Source: Mycobacterium sp. 1274756.6
GTDB lineage: Bacteria > Actinomycetota > Actinomycetes > Mycobacteriales > Mycobacteriaceae
DNA length: 49,671 nt
Direction of reading: 5' to 3'
Assembly: GCF_001668625.1 (NCBI RefSeq)
Contig: NZ_LZLJ01000034.1
Span: 1 to 49,671, forward strand
Part shown: in pieces, positions 19,701-26,741 of the stretch
Position numbering within the stretch: the stretch's first letter is position 1
Layout of the letters: every line of letters starts with the position of its first letter
Notes under the pieces: generated by a model
Database searches by the model: none
Told to the model about the DNA's origin: nothing
The model's input: the letters and a program-made list of their open reading frames with translations, nothing else
Made by a program: the position numbers and the translations under genes

Positions 19701-21917
19701 GGTGTCCAGCCAATCGCAGCGCACCCCGTCGGCGCCCAGTGCGGCGACCGCCTTCTCCAGATCCGATGCGGGGCCGGACAGCACGGTGTTGGCGCCGTTG
19801 TAGGCGGCGACGGAGAGCGACGGGAACTCGTCGGCCAGACTCTCGACCCGCTCGGCGGCGGCGAACACCGCGGCCATCCGCCCGCCTGCGGGAAGACTGC
19901 CGAAGAGTCGACCGCGTTCGGCGATCAGTCGGGAGCCGTCCTCCAGGCTGAACACTCCCGCGACGCAGGCCGCTGAATACTGGCCCACGCTGTGGCCCAG
20001 CACCACGTCGGGCTCCAGCCCCCACGACTGCCAGAGCCGTGCCAACCCCATCTCAACCGCGTAGAGGGCGGGCTGGGCGTAGGCGGTGTTCCGCAGGGTT
20101 TCCTCGCCATCCGGTCCGGCCGTATCGAAGATCACGTCCAGTAGCGGCTTTTCGAGCACATCGGAGATCGCTGCCGCGCACCGTTTCACGGTGTCGGCGA
20201 AGACCGGTTCGGTGTCGAACAACGCCCGGGCCATGCCGGGGTATTGACTGCCCTGACCGGTGAACAGCCACGCGGTCTTCGGCGTGCCGTGGGACTCCGC
20301 GCGGACCAGACCGGGCGCGGGACGCTCATCGGCGAGCGCGCCGAGCAGGTCGACCGCGGACTGCCTGCCATTGACCACCAGCGCGGCTCGATGCTCCAAG
20401 TGGGCGCGCCCCGCCCCTGCGGTGAGACACACGTCGGCCAGGGTGGCCGCGGGATGCTCCCCCATCCAGTGCCGGTAGTCGGCGGCGAGCCGGGCCAACG
20501 CGGCCGGGGTGCGCGCCGACAGCGGCAAGATATCGAACCGCGGGCTCGTCGGCTCCTCAGCCAGGTCCGGCGCCACGACCGACCGCCCGGCTGCGACCGG
20601 AGCCTCTTCGATGATGACGTGGGCGTTGGTCCCGGCGAATCCGAAGGAGCTGACCCCCGCGATCCGTGGCCGCTGCCCGTCGCGTTTCCAGGGGGTGGCC
20701 TCCTTGACGACCCGCACCGCGAGCCGGTCCCACGGGATGTGCGGCGAGGGGTTCTCGAAGTTGAGGTGCCGCGGGATCAGCTCGTTCTCCAGGGCCAGCA
20801 CGACCTTGAGAACCCCGGCGATCCCCGCGGCCGCCTCCAGATGCCCGATGTTGGTCTTCACCGACCCCATCAGCAGCGGTTCGTCGGGCGCACGCCCGGT
20901 TCCGAGCACCGCGCCGGCGGCCTGCACCTCGATCGGGTCGCCCAGCGACGTCCCGGTGCCGTGCGCTTCCAGGTACCCCACGTCGTGGGGTTGCAGGCCG
21001 GCGCGCCGAAGCGCATCGGCGATGACCCGCTGCTGGGCGACGCCGTTGGGCACCGTCAGCCCCCCGGATGCGCCGTCCTGGTTGACGGCGCTGCCGCGGA
21101 TCACGGCCCGGATGTGGTCACCGTCGCGGATCGCGTCTTCGAGACGTTTGAGGACCACCACGCCGCAGCCCTCACCTCGGACGTAGCCGTCCGCGGCTGC
21201 GTCGAAGGTCTTGCACCGGCCGTCCGGGGCGAGCATGTGGGCCTGCGAGAACGTGATCATCGTCGCCGGGGTCAACAGAACGTTGGCACCGCCGGCCAGC
21301 GCAAGGTCGCATTCACCCGCGCCCAGGGCTTGGCACGCCTGGTGGATAGCGACCAGCGACGAACTGCACGCGGTGTCGACCGCGACGGCGGGGCCCTGCA
21401 GCCCCAGGCGGAAACTGATCCGCCCCGCGGCCGCCGCATTCGACGTCCCGATCGCCATATAGGCCTCGATCTCCGGGTAGGTCAGTTCGTCGGAGGCCAT
21501 CCCCAGGTAGTCGTGGGTGGCAAGGCCGACAAAAACGCCGGTGTTGCTCCCGGCCAGCGACGTCGGTGCGATACCCGCATGCTCCACGGCGCGCCATGCG
21601 GTCTCCAGCAGCAACCGGTGCTGTGGGTCCAGCAGCCGGGCCTCGCGCACCGAGATCCCGAAAAACGGTGCATCGAATCCGGTGACGTCCTCGACGAATC
21701 CGGCCCGCCGGGTCGCCACCTTGCCCGGGGCGCCGGGTTCCGGGTCGAAGAATTCATCGACATCCCAGCGGTCCGGCGGCACCTCGGAGACCGCATCCCG
21801 ACAGTCCCGCAATACCCCCCAGAAGGCGTCCGCGTCCGCTGCCTCGGGAAAGCGCGCCCCGTAGCCGATGATGGCAAACCTCGAGGCCGCCTCACAGAAA
21901 TTCTCGTGAGATTCCAT
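10749..21917 (-). CDS. pks: two-module type I polyketide synthase, phleic-acid (TPP) type
   Basis: 3722 residues from the ATG at 21917, which has GGGGAGGA at the right spacing; a frame start at 21968 does not. Module 1: KS (active Cys184), AT (Ser643, HAFH 741-744), KR (YLVTGG near 1197, catalytic Tyr1341), ACP (Ser1511). Module 2: KS (Cys1748), AT (Ser2232, HAFH 2330-2333), DH (His2533, Asp2702), ER (HAASGGVG at 3148), KR (Tyr3336 start, LDD at 3425-3427, Tyr3482), ACP (Ser3640). Both AT signatures indicate malonyl-CoA, so unbranched chains are expected. Only ~300 residues lie between AT1 and KR1, mostly the KR structural subdomain, so module 1 has no DH. There is no loading module and no thioesterase; the C-terminus is a ~40-residue Ala/Glu/Pro tail. 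Size, module plan and neighbours match the TPP synthase (MSMEG_0408 type). The start is divergent from papA. Confidence 0.88.
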   Translation of the reverse strand: MESHENFCEAASRFAIIGYGARFPEAADADAFWGVLRDCRDAVSEVPPDRWDVDEFFDPEPGAPGKVATRRAGFVEDVTGFDAPFFGISVREARLLDPQHRLLLETAWRAVEHAGIAPTSLAGSNTGVFVGLATHDYLGMASDELTYPEIEAYMAIGTSNAAAAGRISFRLGLQGPAVAVDTACSSSLVAIHQACQALGAGECDLALAGGANVLLTPATMITFSQAHMLAPDGRCKTFDAAADGYVRGEGCGVVVLKRLEDAIRDGDHIRAVIRGSAVNQDGASGGLTVPNGVAQQRVIADALRRAGLQPHDVGYLEAHGTGTSLGDPIEVQAAGAVLGTGRAPDEPLLMGSVKTNIGHLEAAAGIAGVLKVVLALENELIPRHLNFENPSPHIPWDRLAVRVVKEATPWKRDGQRPRIAGVSSFGFAGTNAHVIIEEAPVAAGRSVVAPDLAEEPTSPRFDILPLSARTPAALARLAADYRHWMGEHPAATLADVCLTAGAGRAHLEHRAALVVNGRQSAVDLLGALADERPAPGLVRAESHGTPKTAWLFTGQGSQYPGMARALFDTEPVFADTVKRCAAAISDVLEKPLLDVIFDTAGPDGEETLRNTAYAQPALYAVEMGLARLWQSWGLEPDVVLGHSVGQYSAACVAGVFSLEDGSRLIAERGRLFGSLPAGGRMAAVFAAAERVESLADEFPSLSVAAYNGANTVLSGPASDLEKAVAALGADGVRCDWLDTSHAFHSSLLDPILDEFESYADGFTFQTPRCMLIDNRTGAALGRSVQLDGAYWRRHARQPVEFAKSVRTLAELNCKVLLEIGPQPVLTAAALRAWPDPATAPQAIASLRRNTADDRQIIEALAAAYTAGSLPDFAAAARQSACKVDLPTYPFEHRQYWYRDNREQPNALQNVPARTRAVALLEDGRIEELAALLDGPDGDGRTVSVLAKLAAQHNRQRTTQSIADGRYEIRWEKSTTPIANAETGGQTAWLLIGDGTDAVKPLAAALAERGEPCRIVGLPLTEVDEEQLAEELRAAVEAESTSGTELRVVHVAALGPEAEPATRSLSRMQHQILTGTRRLFRAAAAAELRRPIWLVTRGAQRVLDTDPVSPDQSCLWGFGRAAALEMPHLWGGLADLTAGSAEEWSTLLARIAARAGSGSREDQLALRGSETFVPRLVRSAEPPSGTPLPLRDDATYLVTGGLGSIGMEIVGHLAAQGAKHLVLTGRRGPGDEVRRRIDALSEQYGCDIRVIGADVADADDVSRVLAAVQAELPPLAGIIHAAGELGTTPLSDLTDDEVNRVFAGKVWGAWHLSEATAERNLDFFINISSIASVWGGFGQTAYGAANAFLDGMAWRLRQRGTAGVSVNFGPWSTGMADPESRARLDQRGVKTLGPADALAGLAEVVAGSGRGPAQGVIARIDWARFLPLYQQAGRRAFLAELEREVPTREADAAAAVTSSGKTAFVERLGNAPVQQRKRLLSDYLRDTVADVTRVDPAEIHEDAGFFDLGMDSLMAVELRQRIEQGLGRNIPVTLVMDHPRLSDAARYLLGEVLGLDEAATVDGTGSRPAGAAPTRTDEPIAIIAVSCRFPGAADPEAFWELLAAGGNAIREIPEDRFDIDEFFDPDPETAGKTYTRRGGFLDAVDGFDPEFFGISPREAGWIEPQQRLMLETVWEGLERAGYAPAGLRGSRTGIFAGVGANEYAHLLSSESVDKIEPYFITGNAVNAISGRVAFALGFEGPAVAVDTACSSALVAVHEACQALHAGDCDMALAGGVNVLLSPVTFIAASRARMLSPVGQCKTFDASADGYVRSEGCGMLVLKRLSDAQRDDDRVLAVIPASGVNQDGASSGLTVPNGGAQQRLIGSVLARAGLSGGDVDYLEAHGTGTPLGDPIEVQAAAAAFGGAREADRPLLLGAVKTNVGHLESASGAAGLIKVVLSLQHNTLPQSLHFDTPSPHIPWDSLPVRVVDTALPWSPNGRVRRAGVSSFGFTGTNAHVLVEEAPSVAVPDTQTQVQPGDPTGSAHRSGVTESTEDDAAPTQGRGAERPGHGVNVLTLSARSAEALTAVVGRYEAWLAENPDVDLADVCLTAGVGRSHFEHRAALVVDSVQSARDGLADLAENRLRPGIVRGEHANHPTTAWLFTGQGSQYPGMARELFDTEPVFAETVTRCADTLRDLLPVPLLEVMFATDRAADERLRDTSYAQPALFAVEMGLARLWQSWGIEPDVVLGHSVGQYAAACVAGVFSLEDGIRLIAERGRLFGSLPEGGRMVAVFTDAKHVEEIAAEFPRVSVAAYNGPNTVLSGRGEDLEQIVDRFEADAIRCTWLETSHAFHSELLDPVLDEFESCAAELRFELPTLPLVCNRTGAVLTAQTPIDAGYWRRHSRQPVQFVESVRTVAALGCSVLMEIGPQPVLIGAAVQIWPEHLAAPRAIVSLRKGTDDRRQVADALATAYVSGHLPDFAALAGGPRHRLVMPTYPFQRRRFWPKTSGIAGSGIQGDVVSSILGSAKDLASGEVVYTSRLSVRSQPWLADHVIYGTVVVPGATYAAMALAAVGPPARVKDVFFYEPIILPEKSSREVQLTLHPSETEGEWSFRVHSRPYGERGTDWSLNADGTVSAGAAAEDPAAEPVDPIDTATERMSRMRPQELFEVFADMELAWGPTWSGSLKSLWLGEGEAIGDITVGEELAEQLGSEPMHPVLMDLCTGVAFPAFPAMLAAEQGVNDLFLPLRYGQVSLRARMPRRFYCRARWHTSALDSETQVFDLDFLDRDGSPLGGIREFTVKRAPREALLRGLGGDSARLLYTLGWHEVPLPDGETGEISGTWLIAGFDELAARVPGCIPVQPAADTEPLGELLDRAQDRGMPFAGVVWRCAAAGADESAADVAARIEAEVANLLGAVHAVQAGKVRLPGGLWIVTEQAAATESGEPVDPAQSALWGLGRTVINEEPGLRCRLLDCDRSPEVARAVADLLAAPVDEPELAFRRGKLLASRLVPWARSGHPTVPRSTDYVLAPTERGAIDNLRLVETEVPPPDEGYVQVRVEAAGLNFRDVLNVLGLYPGDPGPIGGDFCGVVTELGDGVTGLEVGQRVYGFMQGAFSTRFNVPAQLLAPVPEGLNPVAAATIPAAALTARLAFDWAKLQPGDRVLIHAASGGVGLAAIQMAQQHGAIVFATASTYKRDTLRKMGVQYVYDSRTTDFADQILADTEGTGVDVVLNSLTNEGFLEATVRATAQNGRFAEIAKRDIWTPEQMAAARPDIAYEIVALDVTTLQRPEHIKRLLTEVSEGMERGEWKPLPAEIYPLTEARAAFRRMQQARHIGKIVLQIPNPLQPRADRSYLITGGLGAIGLHTAAYLAQRGAGDLVLTSRGEPDAEAQRVIDEITDRYRCRIHVYPADVGDESEAAELLAKARAELPPLAGVVHLAGVLDDALLSQQNVERFRTSLAPKAYGACHLDRLTADDDLDFFIVSSSVSSLFGSPGQSNYATANAFLDGLVAQRQARGLPATGINFGPWAQGGMASSETAKTNIGAQGLVPLEPSAALAALAEVVASGNAQAAVIKANWQRAAKVLGSSRPPILDLVLPSAVGEATGDSELLKRLQEIPVPQRAGFVTEFLQSEVQTFLRLAQPPAATSRFLDLGTDSLMAIELRNRLHSQFGGAFTINATAVFDYPTIGGLAEYLVNQLPDAEAPEAPESASEQPDTPSAQAASAGPADEDAVAPGATE

Positions 21918-22162
21918 ATCGTCGTCCTCCCCGGGCGGGACTCGAATGCCTCCGCCAGAACGCAGCAAACCCGTTGCGACTCAACGGTCACCGCTCGGCA
22001 ATGTTGCACGATCACACGTAGTATGCACGCAGAAGTACCCCGCGACGCAACTGTCGCCTAGCATTCTCCAAGGGGCGTGCGGGTTATCGGTAGGTGTAGT
22101 CGTGCGGCCGCCGGTGACGAGCCGGCCGAACTACCAGCCGGGGGACGGGAAGGTGCAGCGCC
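21918..22162. promoter_or_regulatory. divergent promoter region between pks and papA
   Basis: 245 bases between two starts that face away from each other. On the minus strand TTGCGT (22050-22045) and CATACT (22025-22020) are 19 bases apart and could drive pks. On the plus strand TAGTAT (22019-22024) is a good -10 shape for papA but has no convincing -35; TAGCAT at 22059-22064 is an alternative. The first two -10 candidates overlap almost completely. I see no clear operator or riboswitch. Confidence 0.35.
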
Positions 22163-23584
22163 GTGCGCATTGGCGAAGTCACGATCGGCACGCTTGACGA
22201 ATGGTCGTTGCGGCCGGGTTCGGTCACCTCGTGGCACCCCGTGCCCGCCGCGGCGGAGAAGGCCCGGCGCGCACCGGTGAGCTCGGTGCCGGTCAGTTAC
22301 ATGCAGCAGCAGCACCTGCGCAACTACTGTGAGCGGACCGCCGCGGGATTGACCTTCTCCCGGCAGATCATCGCCAGCTGCGAAGTCACCGGCGAATGCG
22401 ACGTCGACGCGATGGACCGTGCTGTCAACGAATATCTGCGCCGCCACGACACGTTCCGGAGTTGGTTCGAACAAACCGAATCCGGAGAGTTCGTCCGGCA
22501 TGCGTTCGAGGATCCCGAAGATATCGAGTTCGGGCCGATCGACCACGGCTACCTGACCGAAGACGAGGTTCGCAGCCACGTCGTGTCGATCCCCTCTCCG
22601 CTGGAGTGGGGTTGCTTCACCTTCGGGATTATCCAGAACGAGGGTCGCTTCACCTTCTTCGCCGCCATGGATCACGTGCACGGCGATGCGACACTGATCG
22701 GGACCACGATGGTCGAAGCCAACGGAATGTATTCGGCGTTGAGCGGGAGCGGACAGTCCCTCACCCTTCCCGATGCCGGCAGTTTTGATCAGTTCTGTAT
22801 TCGCGAGCGTGAATACGCGGCCGAACTGACAGTGGATTCTCCCGAGGTTCGCGATTGGATCGAATTCGCCGAGAACAACAGTGGCGGCTTCCCCGAATTT
22901 CCGCTGCCGTTGGGTGATCCGCTGAAGTCGACCGGCAGCGATATGACATCGGCGATGCTGATGGACCCGGCCCAGACCGAACAATTCGAATCCGCCTGCG
23001 CAGCGGCCGGTGCACGTTTTGTCGGCGGTTTGTTCGCCTGCCTGGCCTTGGTCGAACACGAGTTCACCGGGGCTCTCACGTACTACGGCCTCACCCCGAG
23101 GGATTCTCGCAAGGCCGATGACAATTTCATGACTCAGGGCTGGTTCACCGGGTTGATCCCGATCGTCGTCCCGATCGCGGCGACCACTTTCAACGAAGCG
23201 GCTTGGGCGGCGCAAACCTCGTTCGATTCCGCGCTGGATATGGCGAAGGTGCCGTATTACCGCGCCCGTGAATTAGCGCCGTGGCTGGACTGGCCGAAAC
23301 CCAATTTTCCGGTGTCGAATTTCTTCCACGGCGGCGCCGCTCCGCTCAACGCCATTCTCGCCGCGGCTGACATGGGACTTGCCGAGAACATCGGAATTTA
23401 CCCCGACGGGCGATACTCCTATCAGCTGACGATTTACATTTTCCGATACGGGGAGGGCACGACCATGGCGATCATGCATCCCGATAATCCGGTCGCGGTG
23501 AAGTCCGTCGTCCGGTACATGGACGCGGTGCGCTCGGTGTGTACACAGGTCGCCCGCAGCGGGAGTTGGGGGCGGCTCGCATAG
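22163..23584 (+). CDS. papA3: PapA-type trehalose acyltransferase
   Basis: 473 residues from a GTG preceded by GGGAAGG. This is a condensation-domain-like acyltransferase of the polyketide-associated protein family: the catalytic motif H-x3-D is DHVHGDA, with His171 and Asp175, and the C-terminal part (NIGIYPDGRYSYQ) is the second structural motif region near the solvent channel. Related PapA1/PapA3 proteins transfer a PKS-made or fatty acyl chain to trehalose. Divergence from the pks and the following mmpL gene place it in the TPP pathway as the step that puts the first acyl groups on trehalose. The symbol follows M. smegmatis naming and is by context. Confidence 0.85.
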   Translation: MRIGEVTIGTLDEWSLRPGSVTSWHPVPAAAEKARRAPVSSVPVSYMQQQHLRNYCERTAAGLTFSRQIIASCEVTGECDVDAMDRAVNEYLRRHDTFRSWFEQTESGEFVRHAFEDPEDIEFGPIDHGYLTEDEVRSHVVSIPSPLEWGCFTFGIIQNEGRFTFFAAMDHVHGDATLIGTTMVEANGMYSALSGSGQSLTLPDAGSFDQFCIREREYAAELTVDSPEVRDWIEFAENNSGGFPEFPLPLGDPLKSTGSDMTSAMLMDPAQTEQFESACAAAGARFVGGLFACLALVEHEFTGALTYYGLTPRDSRKADDNFMTQGWFTGLIPIVVPIAATTFNEAAWAAQTSFDSALDMAKVPYYRARELAPWLDWPKPNFPVSNFFHGGAAPLNAILAAADMGLAENIGIYPDGRYSYQLTIYIFRYGEGTTMAIMHPDNPVAVKSVVRYMDAVRSVCTQVARSGSWGRLA

Positions 23585-23601
23585 CCGGGGTCCGCAGCCG
23601 G

Positions 23602-26600
23602 ATGCGCAACCTTCTCCGTCGGGTGACGTCGCGAGGCGGCGGTGAGTTCGCCATGCGTCCGCTCGCCGGCGTGGTGGTGCGGTGGCCCTGGGCGGTGATC
23701 GCGGTCTGGATCATGATGGCGGTCGCTCTGCCGTTGGCGGTCCCCTCTCTGACCGAGATGTCGGAGCGCCATCCGCTCGCCATCCTGCCCAACGACGCGC
23801 CGTCGAGTGTCACCGCACGCAAAATGGCGGAGGCGTTCGGCGAATCCGGCAGTGACGACCTGCTGATCGTGGCGTTGGTCAACGAGGACGGGCTGACCAA
23901 AGCCGACGAGGAGACCTACCGCCACCTGGTCAAGGTCCTCGGCGACGACCTCACCGACGTCGAGACGGTGCAGGATTTCATCGGGACACCGCAGCTGCGT
24001 CAATTTCTGACCAGCGAAGACGACACGACCTGGGTGTTGCCGGTGGGCCTGGTCGGCGAGTTGGGCACGCCGCGGTCCTTCGAATCGTTCAACCGGGTCT
24101 CCGAGGTCATCCGGCAGGCCGTCGGTGACAGTTCGCTGACCGTGCACCTCACCGGTCCCGCGGCCACCGTCGCGGATCTCACCGTCGCCGGGCAACGCGA
24201 TCGCATGCCGATCGAGATCGCGATCGCGGTTCTGGTGCTCACCGTGTTGCTCGTGGTTTACCGGAACCTGATCACGATGTTCCTCCCGCTGATCACGATC
24301 GGGTCGTCGCTGTTGATCGCGCAGGCCGCGGTGGCCGGCTACTCCCTGCTGACCGGATCGGGGGTCTCCAACCAGTCCATCGTCTTCCTGAGCGCGATCA
24401 TGGCCGGCGCCGGAACCGACTACGCGGTCTTCCTGATCAGCAGATATCACGACTATCTCCGCGCCGGCGCCGACTTCGACGAGGCGGTGAAGGCGGCGAT
24501 GATCTCGATCGGGAAGGTCATCACCGCATCCGCCGCGACCGTCGGGATCACCTTCTTGCTGCTGGGCTTCGCCAAGATGGGCGTGTTCCAAACGGTCGGG
24601 ATCTCCTCGGCGATCGGCATCGGCATCGCCTATCTCGCCGGGCTGACGCTGTTGCCCGCGATCCTGACCCTTGCCGGACCGCGCGGATGGGTCAAGCCGC
24701 GCCGCGAACTGACCGCCCGGCTCTGGCGGCGTGCCGGCGTCCGCATCGTGCGGCGACCGGTGATCAATCTGGTTGCCAGCGCACTCATCCTGGCGTTGTT
24801 GGCCGGCTCCGCGATCTTCGCGCACTACAACTACGACGACCGCAAAAGTGTGGCGGCGTCGGCGCCGAGCTCTATCGGCTACGCCGCATTGGAACGCCAT
24901 TTCCCGATCAGCCAGTCCATCCCCGAATACATCCTGATCCAGTCACCGCGTGACCTGCGCGCGCCGCGCGCCCTGGCCGACCTCGAACAGCTGGCCTCCC
25001 GGGTAGCTCAGTTGCCGGACATCGCACGGGTCAGCGGCATCACCCGGCCATTGGGGGAGGTGCCCCCGGAGTTCCGGGCCACGTATCAGGCGGGGTTGGT
25101 CGGCGACCGGCTGGCCGACGGCTCCGGTCAGATCAAGGAGCGCGGCGGCGACCTGAACCGGCTGAAGGACGGAGCGGGTACGCTCGCCGACAGCCTCGCC
25201 GACGTCCGCAACCAGGTCAACAAAATCGTTCCTAGCCTCGAGAATCTCGTCACCACGTTCTCCTCAGCCAGAACCGCTTACGGCGGCGATCAATTGGTGC
25301 GTGACGTCGACACTGCCGCCAAGCTCGTCGACAGCATCAACCTGCTCGGCAACTCCATGGGCATCAACTTCTCCGCCGTCAAGGACATGTTCCTGTGGAT
25401 CGGGCCGGTGTTGGCGGCGCTGCAGGGCAACGCGGTCTGCGATGCGAATCCCTCCTGCCGTGCCACCCGCGCGCAGTTCGAGCGCCTCACCGTCGCCCAC
25501 GACAACGGCAGCCTCGACCAGATCAACGATGCGGCTCGCCAGTTGCAGGACTTCGGCGGCGGGCAGACCCTCTCCGCGACGGTGAAACGGCTCAACGCTG
25601 CGTTGGCCGACGTCGCCGAAGCCGCCCGATCGATGGGGCTGAACGAGCCGGGTGGCGCGCAGGGCGCCCTCACTGACCTCAAGGAGAACGCCAACCGACT
25701 GGCCGACGGCAGCAAAGAAGTCGCCGGCGGAGTCGACGAACTGGTCAGCCAGGTCAAGGCGATCGCCGCTGGCCTCAACGAGGCCGCCGCGTTCCTGTTG
25801 ACGATGCGCAGCGAGGCGGCGAGCCCCTCGGCCGCGGGGTTCAACATCCCGCAGGAAGCGTTGGGGCTGCCGGAGTTTCAGGAGGCCGCCAAGGCGTTCA
25901 TCTCACCGGATGGCCACACGGTGCGCTATCTGGTGCAGACCAACCTCAACCCGTTCAGCGCCGAGGCGATGGATCAAGTCGACCGGATCAGCGACATCGC
26001 CGCCGGCGCCCAACCGAACACCACGCTCGCCGACGCCACGATCTCGATGGGCGGCTACCCCGCCGCGTTGCGCGATACCCGCGACTACTACCAGCACGAC
26101 ATCCGGTACATCATCATCGCCACCCTCATCGTCGTCCTGCTCACCTTGATGCTGCTGTTGCGTGCGGTCGTCGCTCCGCTGTATCTCGTTGGCTCCGTGG
26201 TGGTCTCGTTCTTCGCCGCGCTCGGGATCGGCGTACTGACGTTCCAGTTCCTCTTCGATCAGCAATTGCACTGGAGCGTGCCACCGTTAGCGTTCGTGGT
26301 GTTGGTCGCGGTCGGAGCCGACTACAACATGCTCTTGATCTCGCGACTGCGGGACGAGTCTCCGCGCAGCGTCCGGTTGGGCGTCATCCGCACGCTGAGT
26401 TCGACCGGCGGCGTCATCACCGCCGCGGGCTTGATCTTCGCCGCGTCGATGGCCGGCCTGCTGTTCTCCAGCATCGGCGTCGTCGTCCAAGGCGGATTCG
26501 TCATCGGAGTGGGCATCCTGTTGGACACCTTCGTGGTGCGCACCATCACCGTGCCCGCCATCGCGACGCTGGTGGGGCGGGCGAACTGGTGGCCGTCGCG

Positions 26601-26682
26601 AGTGGGTGCCAGACGCTCACCACCAGCGGAGATCACGGCGCCCAGCGACGTCATCGAAGAACCGGCCGGTACGGACGAGTGA
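23602..26682 (+). CDS. mmpL10: MmpL (MmpL10-like) RND lipid transporter
   Basis: About 1026 residues; ATG at 23602 chosen, 17 bases after papA, but an ATG at 23653 (GGTGAG upstream) is equally possible. It is an RND-type protein with 12 predicted helices and two periplasmic loops. The paired Asp-Tyr proton-relay motifs of the family are Asp273-Tyr274 (GTDYAVFLISRYHD) and Asp907-Tyr908 (GADYNMLLISRLRD). The second large loop is long and helical and holds a Cys613/Cys619 pair with five residues between, a possible disulphide. MmpL10-type proteins export diacyltrehalose precursors across the inner membrane, which fits the locus. There is little C-terminal extension beyond the last helix. Confidence 0.87.
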   Translation: MRNLLRRVTSRGGGEFAMRPLAGVVVRWPWAVIAVWIMMAVALPLAVPSLTEMSERHPLAILPNDAPSSVTARKMAEAFGESGSDDLLIVALVNEDGLTKADEETYRHLVKVLGDDLTDVETVQDFIGTPQLRQFLTSEDDTTWVLPVGLVGELGTPRSFESFNRVSEVIRQAVGDSSLTVHLTGPAATVADLTVAGQRDRMPIEIAIAVLVLTVLLVVYRNLITMFLPLITIGSSLLIAQAAVAGYSLLTGSGVSNQSIVFLSAIMAGAGTDYAVFLISRYHDYLRAGADFDEAVKAAMISIGKVITASAATVGITFLLLGFAKMGVFQTVGISSAIGIGIAYLAGLTLLPAILTLAGPRGWVKPRRELTARLWRRAGVRIVRRPVINLVASALILALLAGSAIFAHYNYDDRKSVAASAPSSIGYAALERHFPISQSIPEYILIQSPRDLRAPRALADLEQLASRVAQLPDIARVSGITRPLGEVPPEFRATYQAGLVGDRLADGSGQIKERGGDLNRLKDGAGTLADSLADVRNQVNKIVPSLENLVTTFSSARTAYGGDQLVRDVDTAAKLVDSINLLGNSMGINFSAVKDMFLWIGPVLAALQGNAVCDANPSCRATRAQFERLTVAHDNGSLDQINDAARQLQDFGGGQTLSATVKRLNAALADVAEAARSMGLNEPGGAQGALTDLKENANRLADGSKEVAGGVDELVSQVKAIAAGLNEAAAFLLTMRSEAASPSAAGFNIPQEALGLPEFQEAAKAFISPDGHTVRYLVQTNLNPFSAEAMDQVDRISDIAAGAQPNTTLADATISMGGYPAALRDTRDYYQHDIRYIIIATLIVVLLTLMLLLRAVVAPLYLVGSVVVSFFAALGIGVLTFQFLFDQQLHWSVPPLAFVVLVAVGADYNMLLISRLRDESPRSVRLGVIRTLSSTGGVITAAGLIFAASMAGLLFSSIGVVVQGGFVIGVGILLDTFVVRTITVPAIATLVGRANWWPSRVGARRSPPAEITAPSDVIEEPAGTDE

Positions 26683-26741
26683 GGTAGACCGCCATGTACA
26701 TCTATGGAAAACTTGGCAAGAGCCAGACATCAGGGGGCGGG

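Noticed and set aside
10749..21917. Mycocerosic-acid-type (Pks2/Pks3/4) synthase
   Set aside because: Those are single-module enzymes of about 2100 residues using methylmalonyl-CoA; here there are two modules and both ATs are malonyl type.
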